29,354 nucleotides of DNA from an uncultured Brachyspira sp. (GTDB lineage: Bacteria > Spirochaetota > Brachyspiria > Brachyspirales > Brachyspiraceae), in NCBI RefSeq assembly GCF_949287625.1, contig NZ_CASEGO010000026.1, positions 1-29,354 of the forward strand, given 5' to 3'. The notes beneath the pieces are model-generated. The model was not told the DNA's origin and did not search any database. It saw nothing but the letters and a program-made list of their open reading frames with translations. Shown one piece after another: positions 14,919 to 24,335 of this stretch. The position numbers were made by a program, and so were the translations under genes. The stretch's first letter is position 1. Every line of letters begins with the position of its first letter.

Positions 14919-17900
14919 ATGGCTAACAATTCTATAGAAATAAGAGGAGCTAAAGAGCATAACCTTAAAAATATATCGCTGTCAATACCGCATAAAACAC
15001 TCACTACTTTAACAGGAGTATCAGGAAGCGGAAAAAGTTCTCTGGCATTCGATACTATTTTTAAAGAGGGGCAAAGAAGATATTTAGAATCATTATCAGC
15101 CTATGCAAGACAGTTTTTAGGAGTTATGGCTAAGGCAGATGTTGAACATATCGAAGGACTATCCCCTACTATTTCTATAGACCAAAAAAGCGTTAATAAA
15201 AATCCGCGTTCTACTGTAGGTACCGTTACAGAGATTTATGACTTTTTTAGACTTCTTTTTGCAAGACTTGGTGTTCCTTACTGCTCTAAATGCGGACATA
15301 AAATTTCAAAGCAAAGCGAAGACCAAATAGCTCATAGTGTATTAAGAGAGTTTGCCGATAAAAGAATTTTAGTTTTAGCTCCTATTGTAAGAGATAGAAA
15401 GGGAGAGTATAGAAAAGAAATTGAAGAAGTTAAACTTGCAGGATATCCTAGAATAAGAATTGATAATATAGTTTATAAATTTGATGAAGATGAAATACCA
15501 GAGCTTAAAAGATATGAGAAGCATACTTTAGAAATAGTTATTGATAGGATAAAAGTTGAAGATAAATACTTGTCAAGAATTACTGATGATATAGAAAGAG
15601 CTATAAGAATAACTAAGGGGTTAGTAGCATTTTACGAAGAGCATGAAAAAAGTAATGAGGCAATTGAAGTTAATAATGATATAGAAAACACCGAAACAAA
15701 TGAAGCTGATACAAAAACTAAAAAGAAAAAAATAAAAATGAGTAAGCAGTTTGAAATAGATAAATATTACAAACTTTATACTACAGAAAGGTCTTGTGCT
15801 AACTGCGGACACTCCATTGCTGATATTGAGCCTAATTTATTTTCATTTAATAATCCTATGGGAGCATGTACTGTTTGCGGAGGGCTTGGGGTTGAGCATG
15901 TATTTACAGAAAAGCATATTGTAAGAGATGAGAATTTAAATATTTATGACGGGGCTTTATCATGTTTCGTAGATGATCATATTGGTTTTGATATGGAATA
16001 TGGTATTGATGAACTAGAAGTTATTGCAAAAACTTATAAAATAGATTTAAAAAAGCCTTGGAAAGATTTTACTAAAACAGAAAAAAAATATTTGCTTTAC
16101 GGCACTGATAAAGAAGTTAAATGGAGAAAAAGATTTTGGTATCATAGCAAACTTGTAGAAGATAGAGTACCTGGTATTTTGGATAGATTAAAATACGATT
16201 ATGAAACTTATAAAATGAGCTATTATGCTAATTTTATGGACGAAGTTGAATGTCCTAAATGCAAGGGTAAAAGAATCAATGAAGATGCATTGTCAGTTAA
16301 ATTTAACGGTAAAACTATAGCCGATTTTTCTTCAATGACTATAGAAGATTTATACGATTATTTTACCAAATTAAAATTAAAGCCTAATGAAGAGATAATT
16401 GGTGCCCCTATAGTAAAAGAGATTATTTATAGATTAACATTTTTAGTGAAAGTAGGATTAACATATTTAACAGTAGAGCGTTCCTCCCCTACTCTTTCAG
16501 GCGGAGAATCTCAAAGAATAAGACTAGCATCTCAAATAGGAAGCGGACTTGAAGGTGTATTATATGTATTAGATGAGCCTTCAATAGGACTTCATCAGTC
16601 TGACAATAAAAAATTAATAGAGTCATTAAAAACATTAAGAGATAAAAATAATACCGTTATAGTTGTAGAGCATGATAAAGAAACTATGGAGGAGTCTGAC
16701 TTTTTAATTGATATAGGCCCTAATGCTGGAGTTAATGGCGGAGAGGTTGTAGGCATTGGTGATTATGAAGAGTTTTTAAAGTCTGATAGATCCTACACTG
16801 CAAAATATTTACGCGGCGATGATGATATAGAAATACCAAAGACAAGAAGAGATGGAAACGGAAAGTTTTTAAAAGTAATAGGTGCTAATCAATTTAATCT
16901 AAAAAACATAGATGTAGAGTTTCCTTTGGGGTTATTTATTGTGGTAACTGGACTTTCTGGAAGCGGTAAATCTACTTTAGTTGAAAATATTTTAATGCGT
17001 GCTTTGCATAATCATTTTTATGGAAAAACTTTAACAGCAGGAAGTCATGAAAAAATAGAAGGGCTTGAAAATATTGATAAGGTTATAGAAGTTGATCAGT
17101 CGCCTATAGGAAGAACTCCAAGAAGCAATCCTGCAACTTATACAAAAGTTTTGTCTCCTATAAGAGATTTATTTGCTGCTACTAAACTTGCAAAAATGAG
17201 AGGATATGACAAAGGCAGATTCTCATTTAATGTAAAAACAGGAAGATGTCCTACATGTGAGGGTGCTGGAGTTATAGAGTTAGAGATGCAGTTTTTATCT
17301 AATGTATTAGTGCCTTGTGAGGAATGCGGCGGTAAAAGATTCAATGCAGAAACTTTGGATGTGAAATACAAAGATAAAACTATATATGATGTTCTTGAGA
17401 TGAGTGTATCAGAAGCTATTAAGTTTTTTGACGGTATAACTTCAATAACAAGAATATTAAAAATAATGGAAGATATAGGACTTGGTTATATAAAATTGGG
17501 TCAGCCTTCCACTACTTTGTCTGGAGGAGAGGCTCAAAGAATAAAACTAGCAAGCGAGCTTCATAAAATATCCACAGGAAACACTTTATATATATTAGAT
17601 GAACCTACTACAGGACTTCATTTTGAGGATATAAAAAAATTATTTAAAGCACTAGACGGACTTGTTGAGAAAGGAAATACTGTTTTGGTAGTTGAGCATA
17701 ATTTGGACGTTATTAAATGTGCTGATTATATTATAGATATGGGACCTTTAAGCGGAGATAAAGGAGGAAGAGTTGTTGCCAAAGGAAAGCCTGAAGATAT
17801 TATAAAAGTAAAAGAATCTCTAACAGCCAAAGAACTTAAAGAATTATTAAAACCTTCAAAAAAGAAAAAAGAAATTATAAAAACTGAAGAAACAAAAAAA

Positions 17901-20747
17901 GAAGAAAATACTTCATTAATAATAAGAGGTGCTAATAAACATAATCTTAAAAATATCAGCTTAACATTACCAAAAAATAAAATTAATGTTATAACAGGAG
18001 TATCTGGAAGCGGAAAAACTTCTCTTGCATTTGATACTATATTTAAAGAAGGTCAGAGAAGATTTGTTGAATCACTTTCCACTTATGCAAGAAGATTTTT
18101 AGGAAGATTTGAAGATGCTAATGTTGAAAAGATAGAAGGACTTGCACCTGCTATAGCAATAGATCAAAAAAATGTAAGCAGAAATCCGCGTTCTACTGTT
18201 GCAACTGTTACAGAGATTTATGACTATTTCAGACTAATTTTTGCAAGAGTGTCAAAACCTCATTGTCCTCATTGCAGTGATAAAGATACTCTAAAAGCTG
18301 AAACTCCTTCAATACTTGCAACTGAAATTATTGATACTATGGACTTGCATAAACTTATTATAATTTCTCCTCTGTATCATAGTTCATTTAATCATAGATT
18401 TACTTTTGATGATAATGATGCAAAAGATATTAAAAAGATTATAGAAAAAACAAGAGAAGCTGGTTATGTGAGAATGCAGATTAATAATAATGATTATGTT
18501 ATATATGACATTACAGAAGAAGAGATTAAATCTTTATCAAAAGAAGAAATATATTCCGTAGGTATAGTAATTGACAGAATAGTTGTCGGAAAGGATAAAA
18601 GAGCTAGGATTGCTGATGCTATTGAAAGGGCTATGGATTTATCAAACGGAGTGGTGCATATAAAGGCTTCACATGGAATAATCATAAAAGAAAGTTTCCA
18701 TACAAAGTTTCCAGCATGTCTTTTGCATGGTATATTATTTGATTTTGAAGTTACCCCAAGACATTTTTCATTTAATTCACATTGGGGATACTGTGAAGAG
18801 TGCAAAGGGCTTGGAAGTAAGCCTACATTTAGTATAGATTTGGCAATAAAAGATAGTACAAAGCCTTTGTTTGATGGTGCATTAGACACTGCTCTTCATA
18901 ATATGTTTTCTACTCATGGCAAGCATTATACTGATTCTTTATTCAGACTATTAAAAAGAAACGGCATAACAAAAAAAGATTTATATCAAACTCCGTTTAA
19001 TGAACTTGATAAAAAAGTGATAGATACAGTATTCTTCGGCGGTGATTATGCTATAGGAAATGTTATTACTGAATGGCATTCTAATAATGATGTTACAAGC
19101 GAAGATTATTCAGAGTGGAAAGATAAATCGCTTGGTAAATTTTTTGTTGATGAGGAATGCAGTTCTTGTCATGGAGAAAGGTTAAACGAAGTGATGAGAG
19201 CATACACAATACAGAATAAAAATATAAGCCAAGTATGTGCTATGACAGTTGAAGGGGCAATTAATTTCTTTGATGAACTTCCAAAACTTTTAACAGAGAG
19301 AGAAAATACAATATCAAAAGAAGCTGTTAAAGAAATAAATACAAGGCTTAGCTTTTTGGATAAAGTTGGATTAAATTATTTATCATTAGGAAGAAAATAT
19401 GCTACACTATCAGGAGGCGAAGCACAGAGAATAAGACTTGCTAGTCAGTTAGGCTCTAAACTTACAGGAGTGCTTTATGTATTAGATGAGCCAACCGTAG
19501 GACTTCACCCAAGAGATACCAGTCACTTGCTTGATACATTAAAGGAATTGAGAGATTTAAAAAATACTCTTGTAATAGTAGAGCATGACAGAGATACTAT
19601 GAAAGCTGCAGACAATATTATAGATATGGGACCTTTTGCTGGCGCTTTCGGAGGAGAAGTAGTTTTTGAAGGTAAATACGATGATATATTAAACTCCAAT
19701 AATTCACTTACAGGAGATTATTTAAGCGAGAGAAAAAAAGTATTTGAGAAAACTGCTGTAAGAAATGAAGAGACTGAATGCATAAAATTAAAAAATGTTT
19801 CTACAAACAATTTAAAAAATATTAGTGTAGATATACCATTAAAAAAAATAGTAGTTGTTACAGGAGTATCTGGAAGCGGTAAATCATCTTTAATAATAGA
19901 TACTCTCTACCCTGCTCTAAAAAAACGCAGACTAAATCAATATTCAAAATTTGAAAGTGCTGAAATACCCAGCATTGTTTCAGACACTATATTAGTTGAC
20001 CAAATTTCAATAGTGGGTTCAATTAGAAGTACATTAGTAAGCTATAGTAAAGTGTTTGATAAAATTAGAAATATATTTGCAAAAACTCCCGCAGCAAAGG
20101 CAAAGGCATTCGCAGCAGGCAGATTCTCATACAATGGAAAAGAAGGAAGATGCAATATATGCGAAGGAAAAGGGATAAGAAAAATAGCTATGCACTTTTT
20201 ATCCGACATGGAAATAGTTTGCGAGGCTTGCGGAGGCAAAAGATACAATGATGAAACTTTATCCGTAAGGTTCAAATCTCTAAACATAGCTGAAGTATTA
20301 GAACTTACAGTTGATGAGGCAATAGAGTTTTTTGACTTTGACAAATCAATAACTAAAACTTTATCAATAATGAGCGAAGTTGGACTTGGTTATATAAAAC
20401 TCTCCCAAAGGCTTGATACTTTCTCAGGCGGAGAGTTACAGCGTTTAAAACTTGCTACAGAGTTAGCAAAAAAACAAGGCGATGAGCATATAGTTTATAT
20501 ATTAGATGAGCCTACTACAGGACTTCATTTTGATGATGTTAATAAACTTCTTATAGCTTTAAACAAATTAGTAGAAAAAGGACATAGCGTCATCATAATA
20601 GAGCATAATCCCGATGTTATAAAAGCTGCTGATTATATAATAGATTTAGGTTTAGAAGGAGGCATTAACGGAGGTGAGATAATTGCTAAAGGCACTGTTA
20701 ATGAAATTCTAGAAATTAAAAAAGGCTACACTTGGAAGTATATTTGA
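14919..20747 (+). CDS. uvrA: Double-length UvrA excinuclease subunit (tandem fusion)
   Basis: UvrA recognises bulky DNA lesions and loads UvrB in nucleotide excision repair. Ordinary UvrA has about 940 residues and two ABC modules; this protein has 1942 and four. Walker A loops begin at about residues 34, 678, 1027 and 1649, and ABC signatures at about 526, 866, 1497 and 1835 (LSGGE three times, FSGGE in the last). A Lys/Glu-rich linker near 970-1000 joins the copies. Copy A has both zinc sites (Cys293/296/317/320 and Cys777/780/800/803), an intact RKGE in the UvrB-binding domain, and a charged insert near 245-285. Copy B keeps the second site (Cys1745/1748/1768/1771), but the first has His1270 in place of a Cys (Cys1267/His1270/Cys1292/Cys1295) and lacks the RKGE stretch. 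A GAGG site precedes the ATG. Tandem UvrA of about 1800 residues is known from Chlamydiae. Confidence 0.93.
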   Translation: MANNSIEIRGAKEHNLKNISLSIPHKTLTTLTGVSGSGKSSLAFDTIFKEGQRRYLESLSAYARQFLGVMAKADVEHIEGLSPTISIDQKSVNKNPRSTVGTVTEIYDFFRLLFARLGVPYCSKCGHKISKQSEDQIAHSVLREFADKRILVLAPIVRDRKGEYRKEIEEVKLAGYPRIRIDNIVYKFDEDEIPELKRYEKHTLEIVIDRIKVEDKYLSRITDDIERAIRITKGLVAFYEEHEKSNEAIEVNNDIENTETNEADTKTKKKKIKMSKQFEIDKYYKLYTTERSCANCGHSIADIEPNLFSFNNPMGACTVCGGLGVEHVFTEKHIVRDENLNIYDGALSCFVDDHIGFDMEYGIDELEVIAKTYKIDLKKPWKDFTKTEKKYLLYGTDKEVKWRKRFWYHSKLVEDRVPGILDRLKYDYETYKMSYYANFMDEVECPKCKGKRINEDALSVKFNGKTIADFSSMTIEDLYDYFTKLKLKPNEEIIGAPIVKEIIYRLTFLVKVGLTYLTVERSSPTLSGGESQRIRLASQIGSGLEGVLYVLDEPSIGLHQSDNKKLIESLKTLRDKNNTVIVVEHDKETMEESDFLIDIGPNAGVNGGEVVGIGDYEEFLKSDRSYTAKYLRGDDDIEIPKTRRDGNGKFLKVIGANQFNLKNIDVEFPLGLFIVVTGLSGSGKSTLVENILMRALHNHFYGKTLTAGSHEKIEGLENIDKVIEVDQSPIGRTPRSNPATYTKVLSPIRDLFAATKLAKMRGYDKGRFSFNVKTGRCPTCEGAGVIELEMQFLSNVLVPCEECGGKRFNAETLDVKYKDKTIYDVLEMSVSEAIKFFDGITSITRILKIMEDIGLGYIKLGQPSTTLSGGEAQRIKLASELHKISTGNTLYILDEPTTGLHFEDIKKLFKALDGLVEKGNTVLVVEHNLDVIKCADYIIDMGPLSGDKGGRVVAKGKPEDIIKVKESLTAKELKELLKPSKKKKEIIKTEETKKEENTSLIIRGANKHNLKNISLTLPKNKINVITGVSGSGKTSLAFDTIFKEGQRRFVESLSTYARRFLGRFEDANVEKIEGLAPAIAIDQKNVSRNPRSTVATVTEIYDYFRLIFARVSKPHCPHCSDKDTLKAETPSILATEIIDTMDLHKLIIISPLYHSSFNHRFTFDDNDAKDIKKIIEKTREAGYVRMQINNNDYVIYDITEEEIKSLSKEEIYSVGIVIDRIVVGKDKRARIADAIERAMDLSNGVVHIKASHGIIIKESFHTKFPACLLHGILFDFEVTPRHFSFNSHWGYCEECKGLGSKPTFSIDLAIKDSTKPLFDGALDTALHNMFSTHGKHYTDSLFRLLKRNGITKKDLYQTPFNELDKKVIDTVFFGGDYAIGNVITEWHSNNDVTSEDYSEWKDKSLGKFFVDEECSSCHGERLNEVMRAYTIQNKNISQVCAMTVEGAINFFDELPKLLTERENTISKEAVKEINTRLSFLDKVGLNYLSLGRKYATLSGGEAQRIRLASQLGSKLTGVLYVLDEPTVGLHPRDTSHLLDTLKELRDLKNTLVIVEHDRDTMKAADNIIDMGPFAGAFGGEVVFEGKYDDILNSNNSLTGDYLSERKKVFEKTAVRNEETECIKLKNVSTNNLKNISVDIPLKKIVVVTGVSGSGKSSLIIDTLYPALKKRRLNQYSKFESAEIPSIVSDTILVDQISIVGSIRSTLVSYSKVFDKIRNIFAKTPAAKAKAFAAGRFSYNGKEGRCNICEGKGIRKIAMHFLSDMEIVCEACGGKRYNDETLSVRFKSLNIAEVLELTVDEAIEFFDFDKSITKTLSIMSEVGLGYIKLSQRLDTFSGGELQRLKLATELAKKQGDEHIVYILDEPTTGLHFDDVNKLLIALNKLVEKGHSVIIIEHNPDVIKAADYIIDLGLEGGINGGEIIAKGTVNEILEIKKGYTWKYI

Positions 20748-20844
20748 TTATTTTATACTCTAATTTATTAACTTTATAAAATTAAAAACTAGTTAAAAAT
20801 TATTTATAATTTTATAATTATTTTTATCAAGTACTTTTTAAGTA

Positions 20845-20884
20845 ATAATATGGTATGGTTAAATCAATACCTATACCATATTAT
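20845..20884. terminator. Bidirectional terminator between uvrA and lipoprotein gene
   Basis: Perfect 12-bp arms (20845-20856 and 20873-20884), with further pairing GGT/ACC inside. It sits between convergent genes, so it probably ends both transcripts. Confidence 0.6.
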
Positions 20885-20908
20885 AAACTTTATAAATAAA
20901 TATTTTTA

Positions 20909-22021
20909 TTATTCAAATATAGTTTTGTACTCGTCTTTTAAATAAGGCTTGATTTCTTCTGCTGACATTAATACTTTAGTCTCGCCTATTGCATAAGGTC
21001 CGATTTCATATATTCCCCAAGTGAATACTAAACCGTTTGATGTAATATAAAAATTATTGTTTTCTAATGAAAGTTCGTTCAAATCAAAATAAGATCTTTC
21101 ATCTCTTCCTTCTATTTTTAAAAGTTTATCTTTTATTAAATTTAGTAAGTCTTGATTTTTCAAATCTGTTATTAAATCTTCTATTTTTAATTTATTTCCG
21201 TTTTCTAATGAATAAACACTGTATACTGTAGCGTATGTTCCATGTGCACCGCCTGTGTACTCGTATATAAATCTGTTTATTGAAATAAATTTTTCACTTA
21301 AATAATTTATCCCGTATTGACTCAAATCTTCTGACGTATTTGCTATATAATCTGAGTTTACCCATTCATCATAAGAAGCATTCATTTTATTGCTTATTAC
21401 ATTTTCTTTTTTTAATAATGATCCTAAATCATTAAAAGAAGCAGCATCAGTTATATAAAACTCTTTGTTTATATCCAAATTTATTTTATCTATTACTTCT
21501 GAATTATTTTCATTGTTCAATACAAATATAGAGTTTTTATACTCAAATATATTATTATTGTTAGCAGAAACATTTGTGTATGAATATTCAATTATTCTTG
21601 CTCCTGTGATAGGACTTTTAACGGACTTAAAAATTATTTCTTTACCATCTATTTTAGCATTAAAAGGATATGATACGCTTGGCAGATTTCCTTCTAAAGT
21701 ATTATTATCATAAGAAACTGCTGATATGCTTCCTTCATCAAGTTCGCCTATTCTTTCTACATTGAATGTTATTGAGTTTTGATTAGAGTCTGTATAAACA
21801 ATTGTACCTAAATTATTTGTATTATATGTTAAAGCAGAACTTACATACTCTCCATTATCAGACATCAAATATACTGCTTCATAATTGTATAATTTTTCAT
21901 TTTCAGTTAAAGGAATATCAATATTGGCTTGTATATTATTTGAGTTTTGATTATTATTTGAATTGCTGCATGAAGCCAATACTAATAAACTGCAAATTAT
22001 AATTTTTAAACTTGTTTTCAT
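20909..22021 (-). CDS. Lipoprotein with DUF3298-like C-terminal domain
   Basis: The 370-residue product has a signal peptide with lipobox LASC (Cys18) followed by an Asn/Ser-rich linker, so it should be a membrane-anchored lipoprotein. The C-terminal third contains EYTGGAHGTYATVYSVYSLENG in outline, then a DLI segment and a GPYAIGE motif close to the end. This is the arrangement of DUF4163/DUF3298 (PdaC/RsiV-like) domains, which in other bacteria bind envelope ligands such as lysozyme or accompany peptidoglycan deacetylases. No catalytic deacetylase domain is present. GAGGA precedes the ATG. It is monocistronic, convergent with uvrA. A cell-envelope role is likely; the ligand is unknown. Confidence 0.82.
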   Translation of the reverse strand: MKTSLKIIICSLLVLASCSNSNNNQNSNNIQANIDIPLTENEKLYNYEAVYLMSDNGEYVSSALTYNTNNLGTIVYTDSNQNSITFNVERIGELDEGSISAVSYDNNTLEGNLPSVSYPFNAKIDGKEIIFKSVKSPITGARIIEYSYTNVSANNNNIFEYKNSIFVLNNENNSEVIDKINLDINKEFYITDAASFNDLGSLLKKENVISNKMNASYDEWVNSDYIANTSEDLSQYGINYLSEKFISINRFIYEYTGGAHGTYATVYSVYSLENGNKLKIEDLITDLKNQDLLNLIKDKLLKIEGRDERSYFDLNELSLENNNFYITSNGLVFTWGIYEIGPYAIGETKVLMSAEEIKPYLKDEYKTIFE

Positions 22022-22436
22022 TTTTATCCTCTTTTTTAAATTACTTCCAAAATATACTTATATTAATAACAGTATATATTTTTTATTAGTAAAATAATAT
22101 TAACTAAATATATTTTTTATTACTAATATAAAATTTAGTATACTTAATTTTATATTTTCTTATTTTATTTTGATTATATTGTAATATTTATTTATTAAAT
22201 ATAGCTTTTATTATAAATATAGATATATAATTAATAACACTATAAATATTTACTATATAATCGTAATGATATCTGTAAAATATATATTTAATGATTTATT
22301 ATATATAGTTGTTTTGCAATTTTACTAAATTTGATAAATATAACTTATTATTATTTAAGTTTTTATATATAAAAATATTGACAATTTTAGTTAAAATGTA
22401 TAATATTAAATTATTAACTAACTATAGAGTTGTTTT
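22022..22436. other. AT-rich divergent spacer
   Basis: A 415-base region between the lipoprotein and the glycan genes, almost entirely A and T. It carries the promoter at 22378-22404 for the rightward genes and presumably one for the lipoprotein, for which I found no convincing -35/-10 pair. Short inverted repeats TTAGTAA/TTACTAA occur near 22085-22127. No open frame is supported. Confidence 0.55.
22378..22404 (+). promoter_or_regulatory. Promoter of the GT8-ugd transcription unit
   Basis: TTGACA (22378-22383) and TATAAT (22399-22404) with a 15-base spacer, 33 bases before the ATG. The spacer is shorter than ideal, but both boxes match the consensus exactly. Confidence 0.55.
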
Positions 22437-24308
22437 ATGGAAATAAACAAACTGAAGTTATTAGTGTCATATCATAAACCTAGTACTTTAATAAAAAACG
22501 ATATATTTATTCCTATTCATGTTGGAAGAGCTCTAAAATATAAAGAATCAAAAGATGGTAAAATTTGTTTAGATGATTATAACTGGCTTATTGATAATAT
22601 GATAGGTGATGATACTGGAGATAATATCTCATATAAAAATAGAGAGTATTGTGAATTAACGGCAATTTATTGGGCATGGAAAAATTATGAAAAGCTAGGA
22701 AATCCTGAATATATTGGTTTTATGCATTATAGAAGATTATTAAATCTTAATATTAATAAAAAAATTAATGATATAGTTGAATTTAATGAACTAATTAGTG
22801 ATTTAATTGGGTTTAGTAAAAATAATATTGATATTTTATTATCTAATTATGATATTATTTTGCCTGAAATATGTGAAGTACATCCATACGGACTTCCTAA
22901 TTTTATTATGTCAAATTATGATTTTTATTCTAGAAACAATATAATAGAAGATTTATCTAAAATTATAAAAATAATAGATAATGATTATAAAGATTACATT
23001 GATGATATGAATAGTTATTTAAATTCATCTAAAAGTTTCTTTTTTAATATTTTTATAATGAAAAAGGAAATATTTTTTGAATACTGTGAATGGCTTTTTG
23101 GAATACTCTATAAGTATGAATTAATAAGGGGAAATAGAAAAAATATTGATATTGATCAAAATAGAGAGATTGCTTATATTGCAGAAAGATTACTAAATGT
23201 ATTTATAAAATATTATATTAGGAAAAAAAATGATTCTAGAGTAATATATAATAATATTGTTAATGTATGTGAAAAAATTGATAAATTAGATTTGAATAAA
23301 ATTATATTAGGAAATAAAGATTTATCAAAAATAAAAATACAAAAAGTTAATGATAATGCTGATCAAATATATATTGTTTATTCTACTGATGATAATTATT
23401 CTCAGCATTGCTGTGTTAGTATGGCTTCTATATTGTTAAATAGCGACAAAGATAGTTATTTTAACTTTATAATTTTAGATGGAGGAATAACGGAAAAAAA
23501 TAAGAGTAAATTATTATTTTTAAAAAATATAAAAGAATGTAATATAACTTTTTATGATATGTCACAATTTGATTTTTCCAGATTTAAATTAAATAGAGAA
23601 AATATCTCAGAAGCCACATATTATAGATTAATTTTAACTCAATTGTTACCTAATAATATTAATAAAATTATATATATTGATTGTGATACTATTATTGAAG
23701 CTAATATAAAGAAACTTTGGGATATTAATATAGAAAATTATTCAGCATTAGTTGTGGATGATGAATGCGGTATATCACAGTGCCGAAGATTGGCTTTGCC
23801 TATAAAAAATAGATATTTTAATGCTGGAGTGTTAGTTTTTAATTTAGAGAATCTAAAGAAATTTGATTTTTATAATGAGTGTATTAAATGTTATAATAAT
23901 GATGAGGATATTATTACTTTGCAGGATCAGGATATTTTGAATATTGTTTTAAATAATAAATGTAAATTTATAGATTTGAATTGGAATACAAATTCACGTA
24001 TATATTTAGGCAATAATCTGAAAGGATATAATGTACCATATTATGAAAATAGCTATAGCAGAAAAGATGAGGAAAATGCTAAATATAATCCATATATACT
24101 GCATTATACTGATATTTTAAAGCCTTGGGATATATATTGCAATCATCCTTTAAAAAATGAATATTTTGATTATTTAAAATTTACTAAATTTAAATTGTTT
24201 AGAATAAAATATCTTTTTAATAAATACATTTTTTTCTATAAGAAGACTAATAATTTTATTAAATTTAGAATATTTTCTATTAATATTATAATAAAGTATA
24301 AAAAATAA
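22437..24308 (+). CDS. DUF4422-GT8 fusion glycosyltransferase
   Basis: A two-domain 623-residue protein. Residues about 1-245 form a DUF4422 domain (LVSYHKPSTLIKND, then a NREYCELTAIYWAWKNY block and GFMHYRRLL), a putative glycosyltransferase fold. Residues about 308-560 form a GT8 domain that would transfer a sugar from a UDP- or similar donor: VYSTDDNYSQHCCVSMASIL at the start, the metal-binding DCD at 415-417, a FNAGVLVFNL block and a HYTDILKPW motif. The C-terminus is a basic-hydrophobic tail (about 575-623) that may contact the membrane. The leader GAGTTGTTTTATGG also precedes the PadR start. It is cotranscribed with ugd, 27 bases downstream. Likely role: surface glycan or lipooligosaccharide assembly. 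Confidence 0.88.
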   Translation: MEINKLKLLVSYHKPSTLIKNDIFIPIHVGRALKYKESKDGKICLDDYNWLIDNMIGDDTGDNISYKNREYCELTAIYWAWKNYEKLGNPEYIGFMHYRRLLNLNINKKINDIVEFNELISDLIGFSKNNIDILLSNYDIILPEICEVHPYGLPNFIMSNYDFYSRNNIIEDLSKIIKIIDNDYKDYIDDMNSYLNSSKSFFFNIFIMKKEIFFEYCEWLFGILYKYELIRGNRKNIDIDQNREIAYIAERLLNVFIKYYIRKKNDSRVIYNNIVNVCEKIDKLDLNKIILGNKDLSKIKIQKVNDNADQIYIVYSTDDNYSQHCCVSMASILLNSDKDSYFNFIILDGGITEKNKSKLLFLKNIKECNITFYDMSQFDFSRFKLNRENISEATYYRLILTQLLPNNINKIIYIDCDTIIEANIKKLWDINIENYSALVVDDECGISQCRRLALPIKNRYFNAGVLVFNLENLKKFDFYNECIKCYNNDEDIITLQDQDILNIVLNNKCKFIDLNWNTNSRIYLGNNLKGYNVPYYENSYSRKDEENAKYNPYILHYTDILKPWDIYCNHPLKNEYFDYLKFTKFKLFRIKYLFNKYIFFYKKTNNFIKFRIFSINIIIKYKK

Positions 24309-24335
24309 ATAATAATTATTAAGGAGTAATCAAAA

